Shown: positions 20,257 through 29,119 of the stretch, piece by piece | Layout: every line of letters starts with the position of its first letter | How positions within the stretch are numbered: position 1 is the first letter of the stretch | NCBI RefSeq assembly: GCF_030295995.1 | Contig: NZ_AP027365.1 | Coordinates: 3,132,066 to 3,196,065 of the forward strand | Direction of reading: 5' to 3' | Length of the DNA: 64,000 nucleotides | From: Thalassotalea hakodatensis | GTDB lineage: Bacteria; Pseudomonadota; Gammaproteobacteria; Enterobacterales; Alteromonadaceae | Program-made: the position numbers and the translations under genes | The notes under the pieces: generated by a model | Database searches by the model: none | Told to the model about the DNA's origin: nothing | What the model saw: the letters and a program-made list of their open reading frames with translations, nothing else

Positions 20257-21456
20257 TCATTGACAAACTTGATTACGGCCTGAGGTTTTAGCTCGATACA
20301 TTGCTTCATCTGCTGCATGCAATAGCTGATCAAAGTCTGTATTCTCAGAAGATAGAGTTGCTACACCGATACTGATAGTTACGTTAAAATTTTCAGTCGC
20401 TTTATCTTCTAATTCAAAGACGTGTTGCTGTACCTTTTCTCTCAATCGTTCAGCTATTGCTTTGGCTTCTTTTAATTCGGTATGTGGTAAGATAATGGCA
20501 TACTCTTCGCCACCAATTCGTGAAAAAATATCTTTGGCTCTCAATGTTTCTTTTCCCAAATTAGCCACAGCAATAATCACTTTATCTCCGACATCATGTC
20601 CATAGGTATCATTTATATATTTGAAATGATCAATATCAAGCATCATTACACTGAGCGGGATTTGCCTTTGTTGGTGCTCTTGTAAAAGTAATACACCTTG
20701 TGTAAACAATACACGGCGATTATATAATCCAGTCAAACTATCCGTTTTTGCAAGGTACTTTAGGGTTGCCCTTATTTTTAGCTGTCTAATAAGTAACACT
20801 AAAATAATTAAAGCGGTTACCATTAAAATTGCTAAGTTACGTTGTTGTGATTCGCGCCGCTTTGTTGCTTCAGCCAATTGAAGTGACTTTAGCTTTTGTT
20901 CGTTTTCGAGTAACTCATTTTCTTTGATTTTCAAATCAGTCGCGTATTTTTCATTCAAGCTCGCTAAACGTATTTTTTGTAATACTGATCGGTTCTTTTT
21001 TCTTTTTTCTAAGTAATGTTTTTTTTCATCATACGCAAGTTTATATTGCCCTTGAATTTGATAAATTTCAGCTAGCAATAAATGAATATGTGAAAAATTT
21101 TCAGTATTGAGTTGAGCGGTATCCATTCTCTCCTCAAATGAAAGTGCTTGTGTTAATTCTGTGACACTGAGCGCTAATGCACCTTCTTGCTTATGAATAT
21201 AAGCACTGATCATTAGCATCAAATACTTTTCTGCAATATTGAAGGTGCTTTCTTGTGACTGTAATCGTTGAAAAATTGTCGTTATATCACCCTCTTTTTT
21301 CCGCACTTTTTCAACTAAATCGATAATTCGATCATCAACAGGCAATGTTTGCTGCTGAGTAAGCAGCTTGCTTTCGCTAGGTTCTTGTTGAGATGCTTCA
21401 ATGTTAGTACTGAAAAAAAATAACAAGAGAAGATAATAACTATGCAGGTTATTCAT
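20257..21456 (-). CDS. Diguanylate cyclase (GGDEF) with periplasmic helical-repeat domain
   Basis: A protein of 399 residues. A signal peptide (about 1-21) leads to a periplasmic TPR-like/coiled-coil region (about 25-205), one membrane helix (about 208-226) and a cytoplasmic GGDEF domain (about 240-398). The active-site motif is GGEEY. RAKD lies five residues before it, an intact RxxD inhibitory site for product feedback. It should make cyclic di-GMP. Its ATG overlaps the 3' end of the next GGDEF gene by 8 bases, so the two are co-translated; similar architecture suggests duplication. Confidence 0.9.
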   Translation of the reverse strand: MNNLHSYYLLLLFFFSTNIEASQQEPSESKLLTQQQTLPVDDRIIDLVEKVRKKEGDITTIFQRLQSQESTFNIAEKYLMLMISAYIHKQEGALALSVTELTQALSFEERMDTAQLNTENFSHIHLLLAEIYQIQGQYKLAYDEKKHYLEKRKKNRSVLQKIRLASLNEKYATDLKIKENELLENEQKLKSLQLAEATKRRESQQRNLAILMVTALIILVLLIRQLKIRATLKYLAKTDSLTGLYNRRVLFTQGVLLLQEHQQRQIPLSVMMLDIDHFKYINDTYGHDVGDKVIIAVANLGKETLRAKDIFSRIGGEEYAIILPHTELKEAKAIAERLREKVQQHVFELEDKATENFNVTISIGVATLSSENTDFDQLLHAADEAMYRAKTSGRNQVCQ

Positions 21457-23377
21457 CGCAAAACACCTTATCCTTCCCTTGATGTTTTGCTTTATAAAGC
21501 AACTGATCAGCTTTTTTCAGTAATGCTTGGCTACTAGTATAATTGCCTTGGTTTAAACTTACCACGCCAATACTTAAAGTAACGGTAGCTGAGCTGTTGT
21601 GTTTCCATCTACTTTCTGCCACTTGTTTTCGTAAACGTTCAGCAATAGTATTTACTTGTGTAGAGGCTACACCAGGTAACACAGCAATAAACTCTTCACC
21701 ACCATAACGGCCAAAAGTATCGGTTTCACGCATTAACGCTTGACCAATTAATGCGATTCTTGTTAGTACTTGATCACCAACTTTATGCCCGCATTGATCA
21801 TTGATTTTTTTAAAGTCATCAACATCCACCATAAACAGACTAAGTGGCGTACCTTGTTGTGTAGCGGCAAGAAACGCTTTCTCTACTTGCTCAATAATAT
21901 GGCGACGATTAGCTACGCCTGTTAAAGAATCTGTTCGAGTGGCATGTAACAGTTTACGCTGACCTGATGCTATTTTAATTAATATCCAGCCTAACATTAA
22001 TGCCACGATACCAAAAAACACAATGAACCATTGACGGCTTTCTACTGTTCGTTGAGTTTCACTCAACATCAATGCCTGCACACTTTCTTTTTGTTGTAAC
22101 AGTTGCTTTTCTATATCAGCTTGTTGGCTTTCATAGCGCATACGTAAATCTTCTACTTCATCAACATTACTTTTTTTAAGTAAGTGTGTCACAAATTCAA
22201 TCAATGCATTTTGAGCATCGCTTGCTTTTTTATACTGCTTTAACTGGTAATGTAATTCACCTTTTAGATATAACAAATCAAGTTTGGCGTTATTAGCTAC
22301 TGCCCTATGATTACTGTTTTGGTAAGGCTCCATGTATTCACTTGCCTTATCCAAGGCTAAGAGTGCATCTTCAAACCGTGCAAGTTCAAAAAATAAATAC
22401 GCTTGGTTTAAAGCATGATTAATTGGAATATCTGCTTGTTCTGCATCTTCTATATAATTACTTGCCATGCGCATATATTGATACGATGCTTCTGGGTTTT
22501 TATTTTTCTTTCTGGCGTGTGCCCATGCTAAACCTACATAAACTGAAGCAATTAGTTCGTTATTACTAATTTTATCAATGTCAGCTAATACTTCTTTATA
22601 TGCTTCTATAGCTTTTTCATATTGTTCAATAGATGAATAATGTTGTGCAATATTGCGCATGGTATTATATGCATATTGGTTTTTACCGGCGTCAAGGTAA
22701 TGCTGTTTTGCTTTCTGATAAAAAGTTAATGATTTTTCTTTTTGATTGAGATAATCATAAAGAATACCTAATTCAGTATTAATAAAGCCTAATAATTCAC
22801 TATCTTGAATTTTGTTAGCAATGGCTAAAGCATCATTAAACATAATTAATGCACGATCAAACTTTTCCATAAGATAATCTAGTGCGCCAAGATTAATTAA
22901 CCCTGTGGCGACAAACTTTTGATTTTTTAGTGAGTTGGCAATTTCAAAACCATTTAAATAATCTTCCCTTGCACTGGTGTAATCTCCTAAACTTTCATGA
23001 GAAAAACCTCGGGCATATAAAAGTTCAGTTGTAACAATACTAGGGGTTGATAATTCTCTGGCAAGCTTTAATGCTTCATCAGCAATCTCTTGTGCTTGTT
23101 GATAACGCGCCTGCTCTACAAAAAGTTCAGTTTGTAACTTATAAAAAACTAATTGTTGTTCTATAGAAAGCAAATGTATATGTATAATTTGCTTTTCAAG
23201 TTCATGATATGCTTTGCTAGGGTTGTTATCTTTTAATTGTTCAATCTCTGCAACGAACTGGTCGAATCGAGCCTTATTTAACACTTCACTTGCAACTACT
23301 TCACAAATATTTAACAAAAACAAAAAGAAAACTAAGTAGCTAATTTTGACATAGTTAAATGTAAATTTATTAGACAA
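21449..23377 (-). CDS. TPR-repeat sensor diguanylate cyclase (GGDEF)
   Basis: A protein of 642 residues. A signal sequence (about 10-29) is followed by a periplasmic array of tetratricopeptide repeats (about 50-400; for example ARYQQAQEIADEALKLA), a coiled coil, one membrane helix (about 440-462) and a GGDEF domain. The active site GGEEF and the RETD inhibitory site are both intact. The start is a TTG at 23377 with AAGGAAAT at good spacing. It is first in a two-gene unit with the other GGDEF gene. The TPRs probably sense a periplasmic protein or peptide, but the signal is unknown. Confidence 0.9.
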   Translation of the reverse strand: MSNKFTFNYVKISYLVFFLFLLNICEVVASEVLNKARFDQFVAEIEQLKDNNPSKAYHELEKQIIHIHLLSIEQQLVFYKLQTELFVEQARYQQAQEIADEALKLARELSTPSIVTTELLYARGFSHESLGDYTSAREDYLNGFEIANSLKNQKFVATGLINLGALDYLMEKFDRALIMFNDALAIANKIQDSELLGFINTELGILYDYLNQKEKSLTFYQKAKQHYLDAGKNQYAYNTMRNIAQHYSSIEQYEKAIEAYKEVLADIDKISNNELIASVYVGLAWAHARKKNKNPEASYQYMRMASNYIEDAEQADIPINHALNQAYLFFELARFEDALLALDKASEYMEPYQNSNHRAVANNAKLDLLYLKGELHYQLKQYKKASDAQNALIEFVTHLLKKSNVDEVEDLRMRYESQQADIEKQLLQQKESVQALMLSETQRTVESRQWFIVFFGIVALMLGWILIKIASGQRKLLHATRTDSLTGVANRRHIIEQVEKAFLAATQQGTPLSLFMVDVDDFKKINDQCGHKVGDQVLTRIALIGQALMRETDTFGRYGGEEFIAVLPGVASTQVNTIAERLRKQVAESRWKHNSSATVTLSIGVVSLNQGNYTSSQALLKKADQLLYKAKHQGKDKVFCDE

Positions 23378-23487
23378 CTAAATTTCCTTACACAGATAAC
23401 ACGGTGGAAAAATATTAACCTGAAATAACATCGGTTGTTAATGTTTAAATCGATATATCTTACATATTCATTTAACAGGCAAACTTG

Positions 23488-23889
23488 TTAACTAAGTCGC
23501 CAATAACTTGCTTCTATTTTATTACCATCATGGTCAATGATGAAACAACCATAATATGGTTCACCATATTCAGTTCTACCGCCCGGTTTACCGTTACACT
23601 TACCACCTAAGGACAACGCTAAATCGTAAAATTGATCAACTTGTTCCATTGATGTTGCTACAAAGCCAAAGTGAACACCATTACCAGGTGACGCCAGTTT
23701 TTTATCAAAGGGTTGTTGCACCCAAAACTCTGGGTACCCTTTACCAAAGGCGATAGCATGTTCATATGAACTCACTAACTTTATACCTAAAACAGCTAAT
23801 ATCGGTTGATAAAACGTTTTCGCTCGCTGTAAATCATTTGTGCCGATAGAGGCGTGGCAAATACTTCGGTTAACTCTTTGTTCAATCAT
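23488..23889 (-). CDS. VOC family (glyoxalase-fold) protein
   Basis: A protein of 133 residues with the paired beta-alpha-beta-beta-beta modules of the vicinal oxygen chelate fold. The N-terminal HASIGTNDLQRAKTFYQPIL and C-terminal YYGCFIIDHDGNKIEASYW are typical of lactoylglutathione-lyase-like proteins. Metal ligands are plausible (His near the start, Glu in KIEA). Substrates vary widely in this superfamily (methylglyoxal, fosfomycin, aromatic ring cleavage), so no reaction is assigned. It stands alone between cutC and the GGDEF pair on the same strand. Confidence 0.8.
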   Translation of the reverse strand: MIEQRVNRSICHASIGTNDLQRAKTFYQPILAVLGIKLVSSYEHAIAFGKGYPEFWVQQPFDKKLASPGNGVHFGFVATSMEQVDQFYDLALSLGGKCNGKPGGRTEYGEPYYGCFIIDHDGNKIEASYWRLS

Positions 23890-24026
23890 CTCGAATGTTT
23901 ACAATTATTAAAAGATTAGGTTACCACGATAAAAAATGAAACGTTATGGCTTTAAAAGTATTTAAATTACTAACAATAATGTAAATAACAGGTTAGTAAA
24001 AGGCTTTTTGTGAGAAAATAATCGCT

Positions 24027-24737
24027 TCAGCATTTTAAGTTTTTGATAGCTAACGCATCAATAAGGCCATTATTTAATACGCCTGAATAACTATGGAAGC
24101 TAACACGTGCGCTATCAGGGAAAAGCGAGCTAGTAATTGCTGATATGTTCTTGGCCGAGACGCCTCCACCTATCACCACTTCAATGTGTTCATCCGCCAG
24201 TGTAAGGTACCGGTTGATATTATCAATTCCGTCCAGTGCATTACCTTCTGTTTTCCAGGCAACACCAGACGTTAACACACGATCAAACGCTAAATCCTTT
24301 AATTGTACTAGTGCGGTTTCTCGTTCCAATATCGCATCAAAAGCACGATGAAAGGTTGTTTTTAATGATAACTTCTTTGTTGTGTAGAGTAACATTTGGC
24401 AAGCATTTAGGTTAATTTGCTGCTGTTGATCAACCACGCCAAAAACTACACCATCTGCTCCACACTCTTTAGCTTGTATGATTTGCTCGTTCATTGTAAT
24501 CAGCTCATCGACAACATAATTAAAATCCCCCGCTCTAGGGCGTATCATTACCAAAAGTTCGCCCTTTGGAAAATGTTGCCGAGTGACTCTGATAGCGTCA
24601 ACACTAGGGGTCAAACCATCTACATGCATATCAGCACATAATTCGATTCTATCGACACCTGCTTTGTTACATGTCTTCGCATTTTGTGCCAAGATGGCTA
24701 CATTGTCAGCATCTAGGCAAACTTCAATGCTATTCAT
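24027..24737 (-). CDS. cutC: CutC family protein
   Basis: A protein of 236 residues with the CutC TIM-barrel signature: MNSIEVCLD at the start, GVDRIELCADMHVDGLTPS, MIRPRAGDF, TFHRAFDA and RVLTSG. CutC was named for copper tolerance in E. coli, but its biochemical role is not settled. The ATG at 24737 lies inside the last codons of the upstream HD-GYP gene (8-base overlap, ATGAATAG), so the two are translationally coupled. A longer frame reaching 24809 is only overlap. A link to a two-component system is unusual for this gene. Confidence 0.92.
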   Translation of the reverse strand: MNSIEVCLDADNVAILAQNAKTCNKAGVDRIELCADMHVDGLTPSVDAIRVTRQHFPKGELLVMIRPRAGDFNYVVDELITMNEQIIQAKECGADGVVFGVVDQQQQINLNACQMLLYTTKKLSLKTTFHRAFDAILERETALVQLKDLAFDRVLTSGVAWKTEGNALDGIDNINRYLTLADEHIEVVIGGGVSAKNISAITSSLFPDSARVSFHSYSGVLNNGLIDALAIKNLKC

Positions 24738-25716
24738 CTTGATATTGCTGCTTAATTGCGAGTACTTTATCAAGTTCTTGATCCAGTAAATCAACGAGCT
24801 TAGGCTCAAAGTGTTTACCTCTTTGTTCTCTAATAAAGCTCATGGTTTTGTCGATGCTCCAAGCATCTTTATAAGGCCGTTTACTCGTTAGTGCATCAAA
24901 TACATCAGCTAATGCAACTATACGCCCTTCTATAGGAATATCTTCACCTTTTAATCCGTTAGGATAACCACTACCATCCCATTTTTCATGATGGGTTAAA
25001 GCAACCACTTTTGCTAGGCTGATTAACTCAGAATCATCTTCACCTAAAATTTCAACGCCTATTTGAGGATGAGTTTTCATAATGGTAAATTCTTCATCGG
25101 TTAATTTACCCGGTTTGAGCATGATATGATCTGGTATACCTATTTTGCCAACATCATGCATAGGTGCAGTATGTAAAAGCATGTCAGCGTTAGCTTCACT
25201 GAACCCATACGCTAAAGCAATTATTTTTGAGTAATGGCTCATACGAACCACATGCATACCTGTTTCGTTATCTTTAAATTCAGACGCTCTTCCCAAGCGT
25301 TGAATAATTTGTAAACGCGTTTCCTTTAATTCTTCAGCATTCACTAATGATAAATGGGTAGCAACCCTTGCTCTAACAACTGCAGATGAGACTGGTTTTG
25401 TAATGTAATCAACAGCGCCAATCTCAAAACCTTGTGTTTCATCTGTTTCATGATTTAACGCCGTGACAAATATAACGGGAATTTTTCTCGTAAGCTCTGC
25501 TTCTTTTAGTTGCTTACAAACATCAAAACCCGTCAAGTCTGGCATCATAATATCAAGTAAAATCAAATTTGGTTGTTTACTTACTGCTAATCTAAGTGCT
25601 TCTTCACCACTTTTAGCAAATACCAAACGATAATCTTGATGTAAGATTTGTTTCAGTACCCGTAAATTGGCAGGTTCATCATCAACAACTAAAATTAATG
25701 GTCTATTATCTTGCAT
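24730..25716 (-). CDS. Response regulator with HD-GYP cyclic di-GMP phosphodiesterase output (RpfG type)
   Basis: A protein of 328 residues. A receiver domain (about 8-120) has the phosphoacceptor aspartate in LILLDIMMPDLTG. An HD-GYP domain (about 150-320) has HDVGKIGIP, HHEKWDGSGYPNG and ALADVFDAL. HD-GYP proteins hydrolyse cyclic di-GMP. The gene starts 11 bases after the hybrid kinase gene ends, so the kinase's HPt domain is the likely phosphate donor. This matches the RpfC-RpfG layout of Xanthomonas, although the sensor here is MHYT/PAS. Confidence 0.94.
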   Translation of the reverse strand: MQDNRPLILVVDDEPANLRVLKQILHQDYRLVFAKSGEEALRLAVSKQPNLILLDIMMPDLTGFDVCKQLKEAELTRKIPVIFVTALNHETDETQGFEIGAVDYITKPVSSAVVRARVATHLSLVNAEELKETRLQIIQRLGRASEFKDNETGMHVVRMSHYSKIIALAYGFSEANADMLLHTAPMHDVGKIGIPDHIMLKPGKLTDEEFTIMKTHPQIGVEILGEDDSELISLAKVVALTHHEKWDGSGYPNGLKGEDIPIEGRIVALADVFDALTSKRPYKDAWSIDKTMSFIREQRGKHFEPKLVDLLDQELDKVLAIKQQYQDE

Positions 25717-25727
25717 GTCTCTATACC

Positions 25728-28700
25728 TTAACGATTAGCCATTTGATTTAATACATCTTCAATCAATGCGACAGCTTGTGTAAATTCAAAATCGTTAATC
25801 GATTGATTAATTGCATTAAGCTCAGACTGAAAACACTGTTGTCCTTGAATGTCCGTAATTTTAAGTAGCGCCTGTTCATCTATTTCATTTTGCTGCGCTG
25901 CAGCTTTTAATGTTTGCAATGTATCAATAAGTTCATCTGCATTGCCAAGGTTTCCTTCTGTTGAAGCTACCGTATTCCCTTCTTGCTCTACTTCAGCTTT
26001 TACTGCATCGAACATCGCTTGAATAGCATCAATAACAGGAGCGCTTTGCATCGGATGACTAGTAATGATTGCTTCTAATTTTTCTAAATGACGCATTAAA
26101 CTAATTAACGATAAGTTACCACAAACGCCTTTTAGCTTATGTGCGAGTGATTTTAATTCTTGCCAATTTTGTGCTTCGCATAATGGCGTTAACAACGTAA
26201 AATTTTCTGGGTATTGCTGGGTAAACTTCACCAGTTCTTGATAATATCCTTCTTTTGATCCCCACAGGGCAACCCCTTTTTTCTCATCAATGAGTTTACC
26301 TAATGCTTCTTCTGGTTCTGTTATATCTGATTGATAAGTCTCAACACCTAACACGCGAGCGGCCTCATTGAACAATGCAAAAATATCAACAGGTTTATTA
26401 GCAAAGCCATCCATACCAGCATTTTTTGCAGCAACCCGATCATCATCCAATACACTCGCAGTAAAGGCAATAATAGGAATATGTTCAAGCCCTTCTTCTT
26501 GCTCTATTTTTCGCCGCTCTTTGGCTGCAGTTAAACCATCCATGATAGGCATTTGAACATCCATAATCACCAGGTCTAAGTTGTCTTCTGCGGCCATGCG
26601 AATTAACGCTTGTTGACCATCACGAGCTGTTAACACCGTATGCCCCTCTCGCTCTAATAAAACAGAAAGTAAATCAATATTTTGCTGAATATCATCAACA
26701 ACTAAAACCGTCATTGGTGGTAACTTGATACGTTCTTGTTTTTGTTCTACAACAAGGTTTTTACGCGCTTGGAGTGGAAGAGTAAATCTGAAGGTACTGC
26801 CTTTATTTTCTTCACTTGTCGCACTAATTTTACCCCCCATTAATTCGACAAGTTGTTTACTAATCGTTGTTCCTAGCCCTGTGCCACCAAAGCGGCGACT
26901 CATTGAAGCATCTGCCTGAGTAAAAGGGTCAAATACAGCAGAAAGTTGTGACCTACTCATGCCTATTCCACTGTCTTCAATCACAAATTCAATGTTGTTA
27001 TCTTGGGTTGGTGATACGGTTATTTTCACATAACCTTGTTGCGTGAATTTGACGGCATTACTCACTAAGTTGGTGAGTACTTGACGAACTCTTTCTGGAG
27101 AACCTGCATATGTTTTCTTTAATTTAGGCGATACATCAACGGTTAATTCAAGCCCTTTATTTCTTGCTTGTAACCATAAGGTAGAGACAACTTCGTCGAC
27201 TTCTTGAATTAATGAAAAATCACGAATTTCAAGATCCAGTTTTCCTTTATCTAATTTCGCACTATCTAAGATATCATTCAATAAATGTAACAAAGACTTA
27301 GCAGAATTATTGATGGTTTTTAAATGTCGCTGTGGTTCAGCGGCTAAGCCACTTTCTAGTAAAATATCACTGAAGCCAATAATCGCGTTCATTGGTGTAC
27401 GAATTTCATGGCTCATATTTGCCATAAAGCTTGCTCTTGCAGACGCGGCTTGCTCTGCTGACTCTTTAGCCGTTCTAAGCTCTTCTTCCATGACACGACG
27501 TTCAGTGATATCCATAATGAAACCATCAATCCAAGTTTCATTTTTTTCTTCACCTTGCACATGACGTCCCTGCCCTATCATCCAACGAATATCACCGCTT
27601 CGAGTAACGATACGGTATTCAATATTAAATGCGCCACCAAGAGCAATTTCTGCTGTTACATTGTCAATATCGTCAGGGTGAACCAGCTCTGAAAAACTTC
27701 GCTTAGGTGATGGTAATAAAAAATCTTCCGGTGGAAACCCTGTGATAGCTTCAACAGCATCACTAATAAAAATCATTGGCCGGCCAGGCACATTTTTACA
27801 TCGATAAGCAATGCCAGAAATATTGGTAATTAATGAACGATACTTTTCTTCATTTTCACGTAACGCTCTTTCCATGCGTATACGAGGTCTAATATCTGAA
27901 ATAAACGCAACAAAAAAATCATTAGTGCTTAATTTAACGTGTCCTATGCCAAGACGAATTGCAACACTGCTACCATCCTTATGTACAGCTTCTACTTCTC
28001 GGCCTTTACCAATAATATTGGCTTCGCCAGTCGCTAAATACCGCTCAATATAGTTGTCATGTTGTTCATGATACGGTGAAGGTACGATAATTTTTACGTT
28101 TTGCCCTATTAGCTCAGCCGACGACCAACCCAATAACTGTTCTGTCGCTTGGTTGATACTTAAAATAGTGCCTGTATTATCAATGCTAATAATGCCATCG
28201 ACCGCGGTGTTCATCATGGCACGCATGCGATGTTCACTTTCGGCTGCCTTTCTTGAAATATCTTTATAACGATAAATCATGTTTAGTCCTAACACTAAAC
28301 AGATAATCACAATAGTGGTAATTGAAATACCTAACGCTAAGTAAATAGATATTTCGGACGTTTGCTTGCTTAACTCAAGCCCAGGAGGTCTAACAAATCG
28401 TGCTGCCGCCATGCCAGTGTAATGCATTCCTGTTATCGCGCATCCCATCACGATGCTTGCCCATAAATGAGGGGACCACCACTTAAACTCTTTCTTGCTC
28501 AACAACGTTAGACCAAAATAAATCCATAAAGACAGCATTGCCAACGTAACAGCAACAACTATCGACAAAGCAAACATCCAAGGCTCATATCGCAATAAAG
28601 GCGCCATCTCCATCGCTGCCATTCCAGAGTAATGCATGGTGCCGATTCCAGCTCCTACCAAAACGCCACCGATTAATAACGATAAAAAGCCTTTTTTGTG

Positions 28701-29048
28701 ACTATTAATATAATTTAACGCAACCCACGAAGCGAAAATGCCTGGTAGCATAGAAAGAAAGGTAATTAATCCGTTATATTCAACGGTTGTGCATAAATCA
28801 AAAGCGAGCATACCGATAAAATGCATACTCCATATGCCGCCACCTAACGCAACGCTACCTATGCCAAGCATACTGTGTCGACGTAATGCTGATACTCTCC
28901 CCTTTGCTTGGGCTGCAACCTGCAGTCCCATAAAAGAGGCGAATATTGCAATAAAAATGGAAAGTGCTACAAGCCAGGGGTTATAGTTACCATAGATAAG
29001 AATACTGTCGGCTGAGATTGTAAATTGTGTAATCACCCAATCTAACAT
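25728..29048 (-). CDS. MHYT/PAS hybrid sensor histidine kinase with receiver and HPt domains
   Basis: A protein of 1106 residues. Seven N-terminal membrane helices carry three MHYT-type motifs (SMHFIGM, TMHYSGM, GMHYTGM), thought to bind copper or sense a diatomic gas. Two PAS/PAC modules follow (about 270-385 and 395-515). The rest is HisKA with the phospho-histidine in MSHEIRTPMNAIIGFSD, an HATPase domain, a receiver (DLVIMDVQMPIMDG) and an HPt domain (LAHKLKGVCGNL). It phosphorylates through an internal relay and probably passes phosphate to the adjacent RpfG-like regulator. A possible copper tie with cutC, two genes on, is inference. Confidence 0.93.
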   Translation of the reverse strand: MLDWVITQFTISADSILIYGNYNPWLVALSIFIAIFASFMGLQVAAQAKGRVSALRRHSMLGIGSVALGGGIWSMHFIGMLAFDLCTTVEYNGLITFLSMLPGIFASWVALNYINSHKKGFLSLLIGGVLVGAGIGTMHYSGMAAMEMAPLLRYEPWMFALSIVVAVTLAMLSLWIYFGLTLLSKKEFKWWSPHLWASIVMGCAITGMHYTGMAAARFVRPPGLELSKQTSEISIYLALGISITTIVIICLVLGLNMIYRYKDISRKAAESEHRMRAMMNTAVDGIISIDNTGTILSINQATEQLLGWSSAELIGQNVKIIVPSPYHEQHDNYIERYLATGEANIIGKGREVEAVHKDGSSVAIRLGIGHVKLSTNDFFVAFISDIRPRIRMERALRENEEKYRSLITNISGIAYRCKNVPGRPMIFISDAVEAITGFPPEDFLLPSPKRSFSELVHPDDIDNVTAEIALGGAFNIEYRIVTRSGDIRWMIGQGRHVQGEEKNETWIDGFIMDITERRVMEEELRTAKESAEQAASARASFMANMSHEIRTPMNAIIGFSDILLESGLAAEPQRHLKTINNSAKSLLHLLNDILDSAKLDKGKLDLEIRDFSLIQEVDEVVSTLWLQARNKGLELTVDVSPKLKKTYAGSPERVRQVLTNLVSNAVKFTQQGYVKITVSPTQDNNIEFVIEDSGIGMSRSQLSAVFDPFTQADASMSRRFGGTGLGTTISKQLVELMGGKISATSEENKGSTFRFTLPLQARKNLVVEQKQERIKLPPMTVLVVDDIQQNIDLLSVLLEREGHTVLTARDGQQALIRMAAEDNLDLVIMDVQMPIMDGLTAAKERRKIEQEEGLEHIPIIAFTASVLDDDRVAAKNAGMDGFANKPVDIFALFNEAARVLGVETYQSDITEPEEALGKLIDEKKGVALWGSKEGYYQELVKFTQQYPENFTLLTPLCEAQNWQELKSLAHKLKGVCGNLSLISLMRHLEKLEAIITSHPMQSAPVIDAIQAMFDAVKAEVEQEGNTVASTEGNLGNADELIDTLQTLKAAAQQNEIDEQALLKITDIQGQQCFQSELNAINQSINDFEFTQAVALIEDVLNQMANR

Positions 29049-29119
29049 ACATCAAAACTCCAAAATCAAACGACTCTACAAGCCGTAAAATACTTCACGA
29101 TGTATTTCTACAAAGCAAA

